This document shows positions 38,628-47,079 of a stretch of 52,272 nt of DNA, in pieces. The position numbers were made by a program, and so were the translations under genes. The stretch's first letter is position 1; each line of letters opens with the position of its first letter. This DNA is from Bog-793 sp050013835 (GTDB lineage: Bacteria > Actinomycetota > Acidimicrobiia > Acidimicrobiales > Bog-793), in NCBI GenBank assembly GCA_050013835.1, contig JBEKEM010000014.1:1-52272 (forward strand), written 5' to 3'. The notes under the pieces are model-generated. The model had not been told where the DNA came from and searched no databases. It saw only the letters and a list, made by a program, of their open reading frames with translations.

Positions 38628-41054
38628 ATGCGCCGGGGCATCTCTCGGCTGCTGATCGCGTTCCTCGCCGTCGGTGCGTCTGCGGCGGCGGTCGTCTCCT
38701 CGGCGCGACCAGCAGGCGCCGACATCGCCTGGGGAACGCCGAGCGAGATCGCCGGTTCGCTCAACACCGGCGGTGACGCGGTGATCATGTCGGTCTCGTG
38801 CTCCTCGGACGGCAACTGCGCTGCCGGTGGGTACTACAAAGACAGCTCCGCGAAGACCCAGGCCTTCGTCGTCGACGAGGTCGCCGCCACCTGGGGGACG
38901 CCGAGCGAGGTCGCCGGATCGCTAAACGCGGGCGGTGGCGCCTGGGTCAATTCGGTCTCGTGCCCCTCGGACGGCTACTGCGCCGCCGGCGGGCGATACA
39001 GAGACAGCTCCGGGAACTATCAAAACTTCGTCGTCGACGAGGTCGGCGGCACCTGGGAAACGGCGAGCGAGGTCGCCGCTTCGCTCAACACCGGCGGTCA
39101 CGCCTGGGTCAATTCGGTCTCGTGCACCTCGGACGGCAACTGCGCCGCCGGGGGGCGATACAGAGACAGCTCCGGGAACTATGGCGCCTTCGTCGTCGAC
39201 GAGGTCGCCGGCACCTGGGGAACGGCGAGCGAGGTCGTCGGATCGCTCAACACCGGCGGTGACGCAGACTTAAATTTGGTCTCGTGCTCCTCGGACGGCA
39301 ACTGCGCCGCCGGTGGGCGATACAGAGACAGCTCCGGGAACTATGGCGCCTTCGTCGTCGACGAGGTGGCCGGCACCTGGGGAACGGCGAGCGAGGTCGC
39401 CGGATCGCTCAACACCGGCGGTAGCGCGCAGGTCTTTTCGGTCTCGTGCACCTCAGACGGCAACTGCGCCGCCGGTGGGCGTTACAAAGACAGCTCCGGG
39501 AGCTATCAGGCCTTCGTCGTCGACGAGGTCGCCGGCACCTGGGGAACGCCGAGCGAGGTCGCCGGATCGCTCAACACCGGCGGCTTGGCTCGGGTCTGGT
39601 CGGTCTCGTGCTCCTCGGACGGCAACTGCGTCGCCGGTGGGCGTTACAAAGACAGCTCCGGGAACTCTCAGGCCTTCGTCGTCGACGAGGTCGGCGGTGT
39701 CTGGGGAACGCCGAGCGAGGTCGCCGGATCGCTCAACACCGGCGGTAACGCGTGGATCAATTCGGTCTCGTGCACCTCGGACGGCAACTGCACCGCCGGT
39801 GGGTACTACGAAGACGGCTCCGGGAACACCCAGGCCTTCCTCGTCGACGAGGTCGGCGGCACCTGGGGAACAGCGATCGAGGTCGCCGGATCGCTCAACG
39901 CCGGCGGTGACGGGGAGATCAATTCGGTCTCGTGCATCTCGGCTGGCAACTGCACCGCCGGCGGGTATTACAAAGACGGCTCCGCGAACATCCAGGCATT
40001 CGTCGTCGACGAGGTTTACACCGTCACCTTCAACGCCAACGGCGGAACCGGGACGATGGCCCCCGAGACCGACAACGCCCCAACGGCCTTGACGGCCAAC
40101 GCCTTCACCTATAGCGGCTACACCTTCAACGACTGGAACACCGTCGCTGGCGGCACAGGCACCTCCTACGCCAACGGCGCCACCTACCCCTTCACCGCCA
40201 ACGTCACGCTCTATGCCCAGTGGACGGCCAACTCCTACACCGTCACCTTCAACGCCAACGGCGGAACCGGGACGATGGCCCCCGAGACCGACAACGCCCC
40301 AACGGCCTTGACGGCCAACGCCTTCACCTATAGCGGCTACACCTTCAACGACTGGAACACCGTCGCTGGCGGCACAGGCACCTCCTACGCCAACGGCGCC
40401 ACCTACCCCTTCACCGCCAACGTCACGCTCTATGCCCAGTGGACGGCCAACTCCTCGCCACCTCCGCCTCCAGCTCCGGTCACCGTCACCCTCGTCCAGG
40501 GCAGCCCGACCTCGGCGACCGTCGCCTACGGTGCCGGCTACAGCGGCCACAGTCTCACTGTAACGAACGCCACCGGGACCGTCAGCTACACTGAGGCCAC
40601 TTCGGTGGACTCCACTGACGTTGTGGTCAGCGGCACCGGGGCGATCAGCGCGGCCACCTCGCTCGGACCGGGAACCTACGCGGTCGGCGGTGGCGACAGC
40701 GATACCAACGGTGACACCGGCACGTGGACCTTCAGCCTCACCGTCGCCAAGGCCACCACCAGGACCGCCCTCAAGCTGTCTGCGAGGAAGGTCACCTACG
40801 GACACGAGCAGACCGAGCACCTCTCGGTCAGGGTCTTGCCGCAGTACTCCGGCTCGACGCCGACCGGGACGGTCAGGGTGAAGCAGTCTTCGACGACGCT
40901 GTGTGTGATCAAGCTCTCATCTGGCAAGGGATCGTGCACGTTGTCGGCCAAGAAGCTCAAGGTGGGCACCTACCACCTCGTCGCCACCTACGGCGGCAGC
41001 ACGAACTTCAAGGGCTCGAGGTCGGCGGAGGAGACCCTCAGAGTCGTCAGATGA
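38628..41054 (+). CDS. Large secreted protein: eight-blade repeat region, two Flg_new-type repeats, Ig-like tail
   Basis: An 808-aa exported protein from the ATG at 38628 (GGGGGACAG upstream). Residues 1-32 are a signal peptide ending near RPAGAD. Residues 35-463 are eight tandem 54-residue units beginning WGT.SEVAGSLN.GG and each containing SCxSDGNC, so one Cys pair (CX6C) per unit; the unit size and trailing FVVDEVxGTW strand suggest beta-propeller blades with a disulfide each. Residues about 464-609 are two identical 73-residue Listeria-Bacteroides-type repeats (YTVTFNANGGTGTM). A Pro-rich linker leads to an Ig-like domain and the C-terminal TALKLSARKVTYG domain shared with the protein at the window start. 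Probably adhesive or structural; no sortase motif is visible. Confidence 0.85.
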   Translation: MRRGISRLLIAFLAVGASAAAVVSSARPAGADIAWGTPSEIAGSLNTGGDAVIMSVSCSSDGNCAAGGYYKDSSAKTQAFVVDEVAATWGTPSEVAGSLNAGGGAWVNSVSCPSDGYCAAGGRYRDSSGNYQNFVVDEVGGTWETASEVAASLNTGGHAWVNSVSCTSDGNCAAGGRYRDSSGNYGAFVVDEVAGTWGTASEVVGSLNTGGDADLNLVSCSSDGNCAAGGRYRDSSGNYGAFVVDEVAGTWGTASEVAGSLNTGGSAQVFSVSCTSDGNCAAGGRYKDSSGSYQAFVVDEVAGTWGTPSEVAGSLNTGGLARVWSVSCSSDGNCVAGGRYKDSSGNSQAFVVDEVGGVWGTPSEVAGSLNTGGNAWINSVSCTSDGNCTAGGYYEDGSGNTQAFLVDEVGGTWGTAIEVAGSLNAGGDGEINSVSCISAGNCTAGGYYKDGSANIQAFVVDEVYTVTFNANGGTGTMAPETDNAPTALTANAFTYSGYTFNDWNTVAGGTGTSYANGATYPFTANVTLYAQWTANSYTVTFNANGGTGTMAPETDNAPTALTANAFTYSGYTFNDWNTVAGGTGTSYANGATYPFTANVTLYAQWTANSSPPPPPAPVTVTLVQGSPTSATVAYGAGYSGHSLTVTNATGTVSYTEATSVDSTDVVVSGTGAISAATSLGPGTYAVGGGDSDTNGDTGTWTFSLTVAKATTRTALKLSARKVTYGHEQTEHLSVRVLPQYSGSTPTGTVRVKQSSTTLCVIKLSSGKGSCTLSAKKLKVGTYHLVATYGGSTNFKGSRSAEETLRVVR
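38730..40016 (+). repeat. Eight tandem 162-bp coding repeats
   Basis: Units of exactly 162 bp (the eighth is 153 bp) in frame within the secreted protein. They differ mainly at the variable DNA around GGTGACGCG...AATTCG and at scattered third positions, so they are diverged but still similar enough for recombination. Units 3-6 are the most alike. Confidence 0.9.
40017..40454 (+). repeat. Perfect 219-bp tandem duplication
   Basis: Copies at 40017-40235 and 40236-40454 show no base difference on reading through, including synonymous positions. Each encodes one 73-residue Flg_new-type repeat. Identity at silent sites indicates a very recent duplication or gene conversion (or an assembly effect to be excluded). 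Confidence 0.9.
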
Positions 41055-41733
41055 CGAGCTGCTGCGTTGTGGCTGCACGGGTGGGCATCGGTCGCTGACC
41101 AGCACGCGAGTCAGCACAGCTGTCACGTCGGCACTTCACGCACGCGCCAGAGTGCTTACGCGCGGGCAGAGGCACACCACAGCTATACCCGCCCCCTGCG
41201 CCCCCACGTGGGCGCCTCTGCGGCCGACAGCGACTACCCGTCCGGTTGCTCCTCGTCGGTGTTGCCAGAATCGCCCAGGACGGCCGCAAACGACCGCCGG
41301 GGCATGGGAAGTGCGGCCTACTTACTCAGCCCGAGCGCCCGGAGCAGCCTGCGCGTCGCTCCCATCGACTTGCCGTACGCCCGCCGGCGCGCGACGCGCT
41401 TGGCATAGGCACCCGGGCCCCGTGCGGCTTCAAGTCGCTCGCTGGACATCACCGTCGGGCGACCGCCTTTGCGTCCGCGGGCCCGCGTCAGGAATCGCCT
41501 AACATCCGAGTCGGTGCGGATCGGTGCTGATTCTCCGCGATGGCTGCGAGAACAGCGCACGGGCACCACCCTCGATCCCGGAGGCGTCTACCTCGCGCTG
41601 GGAGACCGTGCATCGCTCCTAATGGCGTCTGAACCGGTTGCCTTCGCGCCCGACTCCGCGCTGATGGGACCAGGCTGTCCTCATTGTCTCGTCCGGCCGA
41701 TACCGCTCTAATGGCCGTCGTCGAGTAGGCATC
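41055..41733. other. Region with only a recombinase remnant
   Basis: The first 45 bp after the secreted-protein stop resemble the sequence after the stop at 1079 (GCTGCTG.CTTGTG-type stretch), extending the paralogy past the coding end. The rest holds only the minus-strand resolvase-like remnant listed separately. No other supported ORF. Confidence 0.45.
41318..41569 (-). pseudogene. Serine-recombinase C-terminal remnant (possible)
   Basis: The minus-strand frame contains RFLTRARGRKGGRPTVMSSE followed by RLEAAR, which closely resembles the hinge before the helix-turn-helix at the C-terminus of resolvase/invertase proteins (RARGRKGGRP). Beyond it the sequence loses similarity, suggesting frameshift and decay. 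No catalytic N-terminal domain is present nearby. Confidence 0.45.
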
Positions 41734-42654
41734 ATGCCCAGAAGCGCGGAGGCCCTAGTCGAACCCGAACTTCTAACTTGGGCGCGAAGTACAGCTGGCC
41801 TCGATCTCGCCGAAGCCGCACGCAAGGCCGCAGTCGACGTTGACCGGCTGGCCAACTGGGAAAACGGCGAACAACGCCCCACTATCGCCAAACTGCGCGA
41901 CCTCGCACGTGTATACCGACGACCTCTAGCTGCCTTCTACCTTCCCGAGCCACCCGAGGACCCACGACCGCCCAAGGACTTCCGCCGACTGCCGGGAGAA
42001 GTTGCAGGCGTCGAATCTCCCGAGCTGCGCTACGAGCTTCGCAAGGCCATTGCTCGCCGAGATTTTGCCCTAGAACTCCTAGTCGCAAACGACGAAGAAG
42101 CACCTGTCCTAGGCCTCCAGGCTCAGCTCACTGATGCCCCCGAACATCTCGGAAGCAAAATACGTCGCTACCTCGGCGTCACGCCTCGTGAGCAAGCGAG
42201 GTGGCTACCGCCTTATGGGGCCTTTAACGCGTGGCGCGACGCCATCGAGTTCGCAGGCGTGCTGGTCACTCAACTCACCGACGTCGAGTTATCCGAAGTC
42301 CGCGGCTTCTCGATCAGCGATCAACCGCTCGCGGTAATCGCAGTGAACATCAAGGACGCACCCAACGGTCGCACGTTCAGCCTCATGCACGAATTCGTCC
42401 ACGTCATCCTGCGCCAAGGAGGCCTCTGCGATCTTGAGGATGAAGAAGACCGTCCCAGAGACCTCCTGAATGTCGAACGCTTCTGCAACCGCACGGCGGC
42501 AGAGGCCCTGATGCCGGAGGCTGCTGTCCTTGCCTCACCAGCAGTCGTGAATCACGGCCCCAATGTCCAATGGTCCGACTCAGAACTGAGCCAAAGTCAT
42601 GTTCATGAAGGCTGCGTTGTGGATCCGAGTCAGTACCGGTCACCAGACGGGTGA
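41734..42654 (+). CDS. XRE-HTH/ImmA-IrrE metallopeptidase fusion, C-terminally truncated
   Basis: A 306-aa protein: an XRE helix-turn-helix (about 10-65, WARSTAGLDLAEAARKAAVD then WENGEQRPTIAKL), a linker, and a DUF955 zinc peptidase with HEFVH (219-223) and the ERFCNRTAAEALMP segment that supplies the third ligand. Relatives of this fusion are longer, about 380 aa. Similarity ends at NVQWSDSELSQ (near 42590) and the last 19 residues read into the start of the next gene, a serine recombinase. The catalytic core is intact, so activity may persist. Such proteins cleave repressors in mobile elements or act as antitoxin-type regulators; the usual partner gene is missing here. Confidence 0.82.
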   Translation: MPRSAEALVEPELLTWARSTAGLDLAEAARKAAVDVDRLANWENGEQRPTIAKLRDLARVYRRPLAAFYLPEPPEDPRPPKDFRRLPGEVAGVESPELRYELRKAIARRDFALELLVANDEEAPVLGLQAQLTDAPEHLGSKIRRYLGVTPREQARWLPPYGAFNAWRDAIEFAGVLVTQLTDVELSEVRGFSISDQPLAVIAVNIKDAPNGRTFSLMHEFVHVILRQGGLCDLEDEEDRPRDLLNVERFCNRTAAEALMPEAAVLASPAVVNHGPNVQWSDSELSQSHVHEGCVVDPSQYRSPDG

Positions 42655-43162
42655 AAATCAGCTGCCTGAGCTGGAGAAATTCGCGGAGCACCACGGCTAC
42701 GAACTCGTGGAACGCTACCAAGTCTCCGAGTCGGCCTGGAACGGGGGCAAGGACGGTGGCGAGTACCAGAAAACGCTTCAGAAGGCCTTAGATGACGCCT
42801 GGCAGGGCAAGTTCAGCGTCCTCATTACCTGGGCGTTGGACCGAGTAACCCGCGAGGGGGCCGAGGGTGCCCTACGAATCCTCCGGAGGTTCCGAGACCG
42901 GAACTGCTCCGTGGTTTCGGTCAAGGAGAGCTGGTTGAACGGCAGCTCAGAGGTCCAGGACGTCCTCGTGGCCTTCGCCGGGTGGATGGCAGCGCAGGAG
43001 TCGACCAGACGCTCAGAGCGTATCCGGGCCGGCCTTGCTCGACGGAAGGCCGAGGGGAAGTCCGTCGGCGGCAGAGTGCGCGGGAGCAAGGACAAAGCAC
43101 CCCGGAGAACAGAGGGGTACAAGCAGGCCTGGGCGGTGAGGAAGGCCAAGGGCGCGGTGTGA
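42599..43162 (+). CDS. Serine recombinase (resolvase family)
   Basis: A 187-aa resolvase: the N-terminal catalytic domain starts ALWIRVSTGHQTGENQLPEL, carrying the nucleophile Ser in RVST, with the LDRVTREGAEGALRIL and AGWMAAQESTRRSERIRAGL regions typical of the family. A short basic C-terminus (GGRVRGSKDKAPRR) replaces a full helix-turn-helix. ATG at 42599 or 42605; the gene overlaps the 3' end of the truncated ImmA gene by 56 bp in another frame. It probably belongs to the element whose arrival cut the ImmA gene. Confidence 0.9.
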   Translation: MFMKAALWIRVSTGHQTGENQLPELEKFAEHHGYELVERYQVSESAWNGGKDGGEYQKTLQKALDDAWQGKFSVLITWALDRVTREGAEGALRILRRFRDRNCSVVSVKESWLNGSSEVQDVLVAFAGWMAAQESTRRSERIRAGLARRKAEGKSVGGRVRGSKDKAPRRTEGYKQAWAVRKAKGAV

Positions 43163-43254
43163 GCGCGCCTAGTCAAGCAACCCCTGCCGGCCTTCCATTG
43201 TCACTATCGGAGCGCGGTCAGTTGTTCACGCGCCCCAGTTGATTGAGAAGAGCC

Positions 43255-43343
43255 GGAAATGAGCGGGGTGCAGTCAGGTGACCGGTCTCATGCTCACGAC
43301 AGTTGCCTGCCCCGGACCGGCACTTCGAGGTCACCCAGAAACC
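43255..43343. repeat. Left half of dispersed non-coding repeat (copy B)
   Basis: From GCGGGGTGCAGTCA to CCGGCAC it matches 50892-50978 with only a handful of differences, then similarity fades over about 20 bases. The right half resumes at 44482. Confidence 0.8.
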
Positions 43344-43439
43344 TCGCAGGAGTTGCCCCTCCACGCCGACAGGCGATTTCAAGCTAGTTCGTTAAGGTGA
43401 TTAGGCGAGCAACTCTGCCGACAGGAAAGAGGACTCGAG

Positions 43440-43826
43440 ATGGCCACCAACAAGGAAATCGTCGAAAACGCCTATGCGAGCTTCGCAACGGGCGACGTGC
43501 CCGCCGCCCTCGGCGTCATGGCCGACGACATCCATTGGACCGAGGCCGACGGATTTCCACTCGCTGGCACGTACGTCGGTCCTCAGGCTGTGCTCGAAGG
43601 GGTGTTCATGCGACTGGGGGAGATCGGCGATGACTTCGCGGTGGTGCCCGAGAGGTTCGTCGTCGACGGTGACACAGTCGTGGCACTCGGGAGCTACAGG
43701 TGGAAGCGCAAGAGCTCCGGAGAGCCGGCTCTTGTGAAGATGGTCCACGTGTGGACTATGGACGGTGGAAAAGCTGTTGCCTTCCAGCAGCATGTCGACA
43801 CCCTCAGGGTTCGCGAACTCAGCTGA
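43440..43826 (+). CDS. NTF2-like/SnoaL-family protein
   Basis: A 128-aa cone-shaped alpha+beta barrel protein of the nuclear transport factor 2 superfamily. The start MATNKEIVENAYASFATGDV (catalytic-cavity helix) and the strands IHWTEADGFPLAGTYVGP and LVKMVHVWTMDGGKAV are typical of SnoaL-like/ketosteroid isomerase-like proteins. An AGGAAAGAGGA site precedes the ATG. Such proteins bind or isomerise small hydrophobic molecules; the ligand is unknown. With the next gene it forms the cargo that interrupts the dispersed repeat. Confidence 0.85.
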   Translation: MATNKEIVENAYASFATGDVPAALGVMADDIHWTEADGFPLAGTYVGPQAVLEGVFMRLGEIGDDFAVVPERFVVDGDTVVALGSYRWKRKSSGEPALVKMVHVWTMDGGKAVAFQQHVDTLRVRELS

Positions 43827-44013
43827 CCACCGCGCCCTGGACGCCGCCTGATCGGCAGACCTTCAGCCTGCGCTGCGTGGATAGCCATTCGTCGTAACCG
43901 TCCCAGAACGCCGGGACTGCTCTCCACTTCCCTAGCGACGAGGTCGTTGGCCTCTATCGTTCACTCGGGTGCGAGCGCACACTATTCGGAGAGTCGCGAG
44001 AAGGAAGGCAGCC

Positions 44014-44394
44014 GTGGACAGCAAAGAACTCCTGGGCCAAGTAGCAGAGAACCTTTCAGTTCGCCGAGCCTTCGGTACCGCCTACGAGAGAGACGGACTC
44101 CTCGTCATCCCTGTGGCGCTCGTAGCGGGAGGAGGCGGGGGAGGCGAAGGGACGGGTCCGCAAGGTGACGACACTGGTGGGTCCGACGGCACCGTGCCAA
44201 GCGGGTCCGGCGGAGGCTTCGGAGGCCTGGTTCTCCCGATTGGGACTTACGTCGTGAAAGATGGCACCGTCCGTTTCGTGCCGGTCGTGGATGTGACGGT
44301 GATCGTGTTGGCAGGTCTCAGCCTGGCTCGATTGCTTGTCCGCTCTCGTGGACGCAGCCTGCGACGGCGAGCCCACGCCCACGACTCACGCTAA
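44014..44394 (+). CDS. GerW/YtfJ-family protein
   Basis: A 126-aa protein from the GTG at 44014 (AAGGAAGGCAG upstream); a longer in-frame start at 43969 is less likely. The core VAENLSVRRAFGTAYERDGL, VIPVALVAGGGGGGEG, and the Gly-rich GSGGGFGGLVLPIGTYVVKD followed by VRFVPVVDV match the spore protein YtfJ/GerW family, which is also common in non-sporulating actinobacteria where its role is unknown. A C-terminal hydrophobic segment (VTVIVLAGLSLARLLV) with a basic tail could anchor it to the membrane. Confidence 0.85.
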   Translation: MDSKELLGQVAENLSVRRAFGTAYERDGLLVIPVALVAGGGGGGEGTGPQGDDTGGSDGTVPSGSGGGFGGLVLPIGTYVVKDGTVRFVPVVDVTVIVLAGLSLARLLVRSRGRSLRRRAHAHDSR

Positions 44395-45038
44395 TTTGAA
44401 CGAGCACCTCATTCGGTGCCCCCGACCGCCGGGTAGGTGCGGCAGTACGGCACCTTCGGGCGAACCCCTCGGCGAGTAATCGGGCGCGCGTTTCGGGACA
44501 CGCACAATCGGCTGACTCTTGTCCATCAGGTGTGCTGCCCGATGCGCCCCTTCGCGGAGGACGACGAGAGCCGTTACCGAACTCATGGAGGTGGCGCGAG
44601 GTCTAGCCGAGCCATGACCCCTTCCTCGTGCCTCAGACGTGCCTCACTCTACGAGTAGACCATGCCGAGGGTCGACTGAAGGACGGATAACGGGTCTCCG
44701 GCGCGGGCAAAATGGCCGTTACCGACGTTGGCAGGTCCCGATCGGACGTTCTACACAGGGGATTCCGATACTGCCAATTTCCTAGTGGCTCGAAAGGGCG
44801 CTACCCGGCTGGCTGACACTCAGGACGATCGCGGAAACGAGCACGGACCGCTTGCAGGTCACCAGAGAAGCCATCCAACATGGACGACGCGCATGGACGC
44901 GCACCTTTGTGACATTCGGCCTTGACGGCCGATGCGCCAAAGACCCAGGATGACCGACAACTACCAAACCGGAGGCAGGGAGCGCCTGAGCAAGCTCCAT
45001 CTGGAAATGGGTTCCCAGTCTGCAAGCGAGGAGACTCG
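44395..45038. other. 644-bp region with half of a dispersed repeat
   Basis: It contains the right half of repeat copy B (listed separately). The remainder shows only short frames, for example about 65 codons at 44728-44925 starting MAGPDRTFYTGDSD, without family signature. No RNA gene was seen. Confidence 0.45.
44482..44561. repeat. Right half of dispersed non-coding repeat (copy B)
   Basis: The stretch GCGCGCGTTTCGGGACAC, then CACAATCGGCTGACTCTTGT, CATCAGGTGT and GCGCCCCTT, matches 50989-51065 with scattered substitutions. In the uninterrupted copy it directly follows the left half. Confidence 0.8.
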
Positions 45039-45629
45039 ATGAAGGCGAGACGCATCGTCTCAATAGGAATCGTCTCAATAGGACTGGCGGTCCTGACGGC
45101 GGCCTGTTCCAGCGGCAAGCCGGCGTCGACTCCGTCGACTTCAACGTCAACAACTGTCAGTCCGGCGTCGACATCGACGACCGTCAGTCCGACGACATCA
45201 ACCACGACGGTGTCGTCGACATCGACGACCGTCAGTCCGACGACATCAACCACGACGGTGTCGTCGACAAAGGCGTCTCAGCAGTTCCTGGCGGCCGCCA
45301 CAGTCGCCAAGGCCGCGTACTCCACGTGGAGATCCAAGATCACAAGCAAGACCACGATCAGCCAGGCAATCGGTCCTTGTGACACCTACGCAGCTGAGCT
45401 GACGACCTTCGACAGCGCGATATTGCGCATCGCCATTACTGGCAAGACGGAAACCGACATACAGACCTTGGTCGCCGATGACCACGTCGTCATCAATAAT
45501 CTGGAAGCTGTGAAAACAGAAACCGTGGCCCAAATCAAGAAAGATCGTGCTCAACTCATAGCCACTGGGGAGAGGGCAATACAAGCTGGCGATGTTGTTC
45601 GGAGCGACCTCGGTTTGCCGCCGAGTTGA
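45039..45629 (+). CDS. Lipoprotein with Ser/Thr-rich repeat stalk
   Basis: A 196-aa protein from the ATG at 45039 (GAGGAGAC upstream). A signal peptide (KARRIVSIGIVSIGLAVLTA) ends in the lipobox LTAAC, so the mature protein is lipid-anchored on the outer face of the membrane. Residues about 30-77 are a Ser/Thr/Pro/Val stalk that includes a 16-residue tandem repeat (STSTTVSPTTSTTTVS). The C-terminal 115 residues look helical with one Cys (IGPCDTYAAEL). The family is not recognised. Codon use is less GC-rich than backbone genes. Confidence 0.78.
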   Translation: MKARRIVSIGIVSIGLAVLTAACSSGKPASTPSTSTSTTVSPASTSTTVSPTTSTTTVSSTSTTVSPTTSTTTVSSTKASQQFLAAATVAKAAYSTWRSKITSKTTISQAIGPCDTYAAELTTFDSAILRIAITGKTETDIQTLVADDHVVINNLEAVKTETVAQIKKDRAQLIATGERAIQAGDVVRSDLGLPPS

Positions 45630-46109
45630 GTTTGGCCAGCACGAGGCGATGCGTGAGGCGGCAGAGCGTCGCCGCACCGTGCCGTTGGACAATGCGTTTC
45701 CGCGCTCGATAGGTAGTGCTTGAGAAGCGCTCGTCGACGGTCTGGGTTGAGGAGTATCAGGTCAGACAGCGTTTCTCACCGGCGCGAGTCACAACGCCTG
45801 ATACTGGGCGTGCTGTGGGCGGTCGGCGCGTCGAAAGAGAATCCAGCGAGAACCTTTAGAGGACGACTTCAAAGATTCGACGGGGGCCGGGGCCCCGCAG
45901 GAGCATTGTCCCAGTTCGGCACGTAGGGGGCACCGGCTAGGCCAGGGGCGTCGTAGTTGGTTCCCGGCGAAAGGTTGACGAGGGGCTGCACCGCCAATCG
46001 ATCAGAACAAGTCCAGGGTCGGGCCCCACAGGGTCAGACCCCGTAAGCTCCACGGAAACGGCGCAAGGTGTGACACAGCGGTCGCCGTTGGAGGGAAAGA
46101 TGGACGTCG
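45630..46109. other. 480-bp region without a gene
   Basis: Between the lipoprotein and the AraC regulator. No frame has a start with ribosome site and family signature. No hairpin or repeat of note was seen. Confidence 0.45.
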
Positions 46110-46568
46110 ATGCGCGCTGAACTCGACGAATTGCGTCGCCTGCGACGCGCCCGCGACCAGATGGATCGCGAGTACGCAACGCCGCTCGACGTCGCTGCGC
46201 TCGCTCGCACGGCGTTGATGTCACCGGCGCACTTCAGCCGTCGCTTCCGTGAGGCTTACTCCGAGACGCCATACTCCTACTTGATGACTCGGCGGATCGA
46301 GCGAGCGAAGGCGCTTTTGCGTCGTGGCAATCTGAGTGTGACGGACGTCTGCTCTGCAGTGGGCTGGACGAGCCTCGGCTCTTTCTCTGCCCGTTTCACC
46401 GAGCTCGTCGGCGAGTCGCCGTCGAGCTACCGCGCCCGCAGCCACGACGAGCTGCGCCTCGTCTCACCCTGCCAGATGATGGTTCTGACTCGCCCGCGCA
46501 AGAACGGGAGCCTCGTAGCCAGGGAAGAGAGCAGCTTCGAAGAAGCGTCTGTCGGCGCATCCGCTTAA
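46110..46568 (+). CDS. AraC-family transcriptional regulator
   Basis: A 152-aa protein consisting almost entirely of the AraC double helix-turn-helix: first HTH in DVAALARTALMSPAHFSRRF, second in SVTDVCSAVGWTSLGSFSAR, and the closing FTELVGESPSSYR signature. There is no N-terminal ligand domain, so it may be constitutive or respond through a partner. It lies 10 bp before a VOC-family gene; this pair is frequent in actinobacteria and suggests coregulation. Confidence 0.92.
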   Translation: MRAELDELRRLRRARDQMDREYATPLDVAALARTALMSPAHFSRRFREAYSETPYSYLMTRRIERAKALLRRGNLSVTDVCSAVGWTSLGSFSARFTELVGESPSSYRARSHDELRLVSPCQMMVLTRPRKNGSLVAREESSFEEASVGASA

Positions 46569-46578
46569 CGTTGTCGGC

Positions 46579-46983
46579 ATGTCAGTTTCACTCAGCACTG
46601 TGCACATCACCGTTGACGACCCAGAGGCCGCTCTAGCCTTTTACCGCGACACCCTTGGGCTGACCGTGAGCCTCGACGTTTCCAACGCTGGCTTCCGGTG
46701 GATCACTCTCGTTACTGATACCCAACCAGAGATCGGTATCGTGTTGTCGCAGCCGCATGGGGGCCGGTCCCAGGAGGACGGAGACGCCCTGGCTGCGTTG
46801 CTCGCCAAAGGCGAGCTGTACCCGGTGCACTTCCGCTGTCAGAACCTCGACGCTACCTTCGAGAAGATCGCCAGCACGCCAGGCGTTGAGGTGCTGCAGG
46901 AGCCCGCTACTCAGCCTTGGGGTGTCCGTGACGCGGCCGTGCGCGACCCGGCGGGCAACCGGCTTCGCATCGAGCAGGCGTAG
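46579..46983 (+). CDS. VOC-family (glyoxalase/bleomycin-resistance-like) protein
   Basis: A 134-aa protein with two beta-alpha-beta-beta-beta modules. The first strand carries STVHITVDDPEAALAFYRDT, with the metal-ligand His; the end carries AAVRDPAGNRLRIEQA, with the Glu ligand. The fold serves metal-dependent isomerases, dioxygenases and drug-binding proteins; the specific role is not clear. It is probably cotranscribed with the AraC gene just upstream. Confidence 0.9.
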   Translation: MSVSLSTVHITVDDPEAALAFYRDTLGLTVSLDVSNAGFRWITLVTDTQPEIGIVLSQPHGGRSQEDGDALAALLAKGELYPVHFRCQNLDATFEKIASTPGVEVLQEPATQPWGVRDAAVRDPAGNRLRIEQA

Positions 46984-47079
46984 AACCCGCTCGGAATCAC
47001 GCCGTCTCGGGCCTGGCGCCACCAGGGCCCGCTGGGGTATCCCATATCGCCGGACCGGTGCGCCTCCTACGCGGCGGCG

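Noticed and set aside
38730..40016. 162-bp repeats considered as a CRISPR array or non-coding satellite
   Set aside because: Units are contiguous, in frame and protein-coding, with no unique spacers.
41418..41445. A T-arm-like sequence suggesting a tRNA fragment
   Set aside because: No matching acceptor or anticodon arm could be drawn around it; it overlaps the recombinase remnant.
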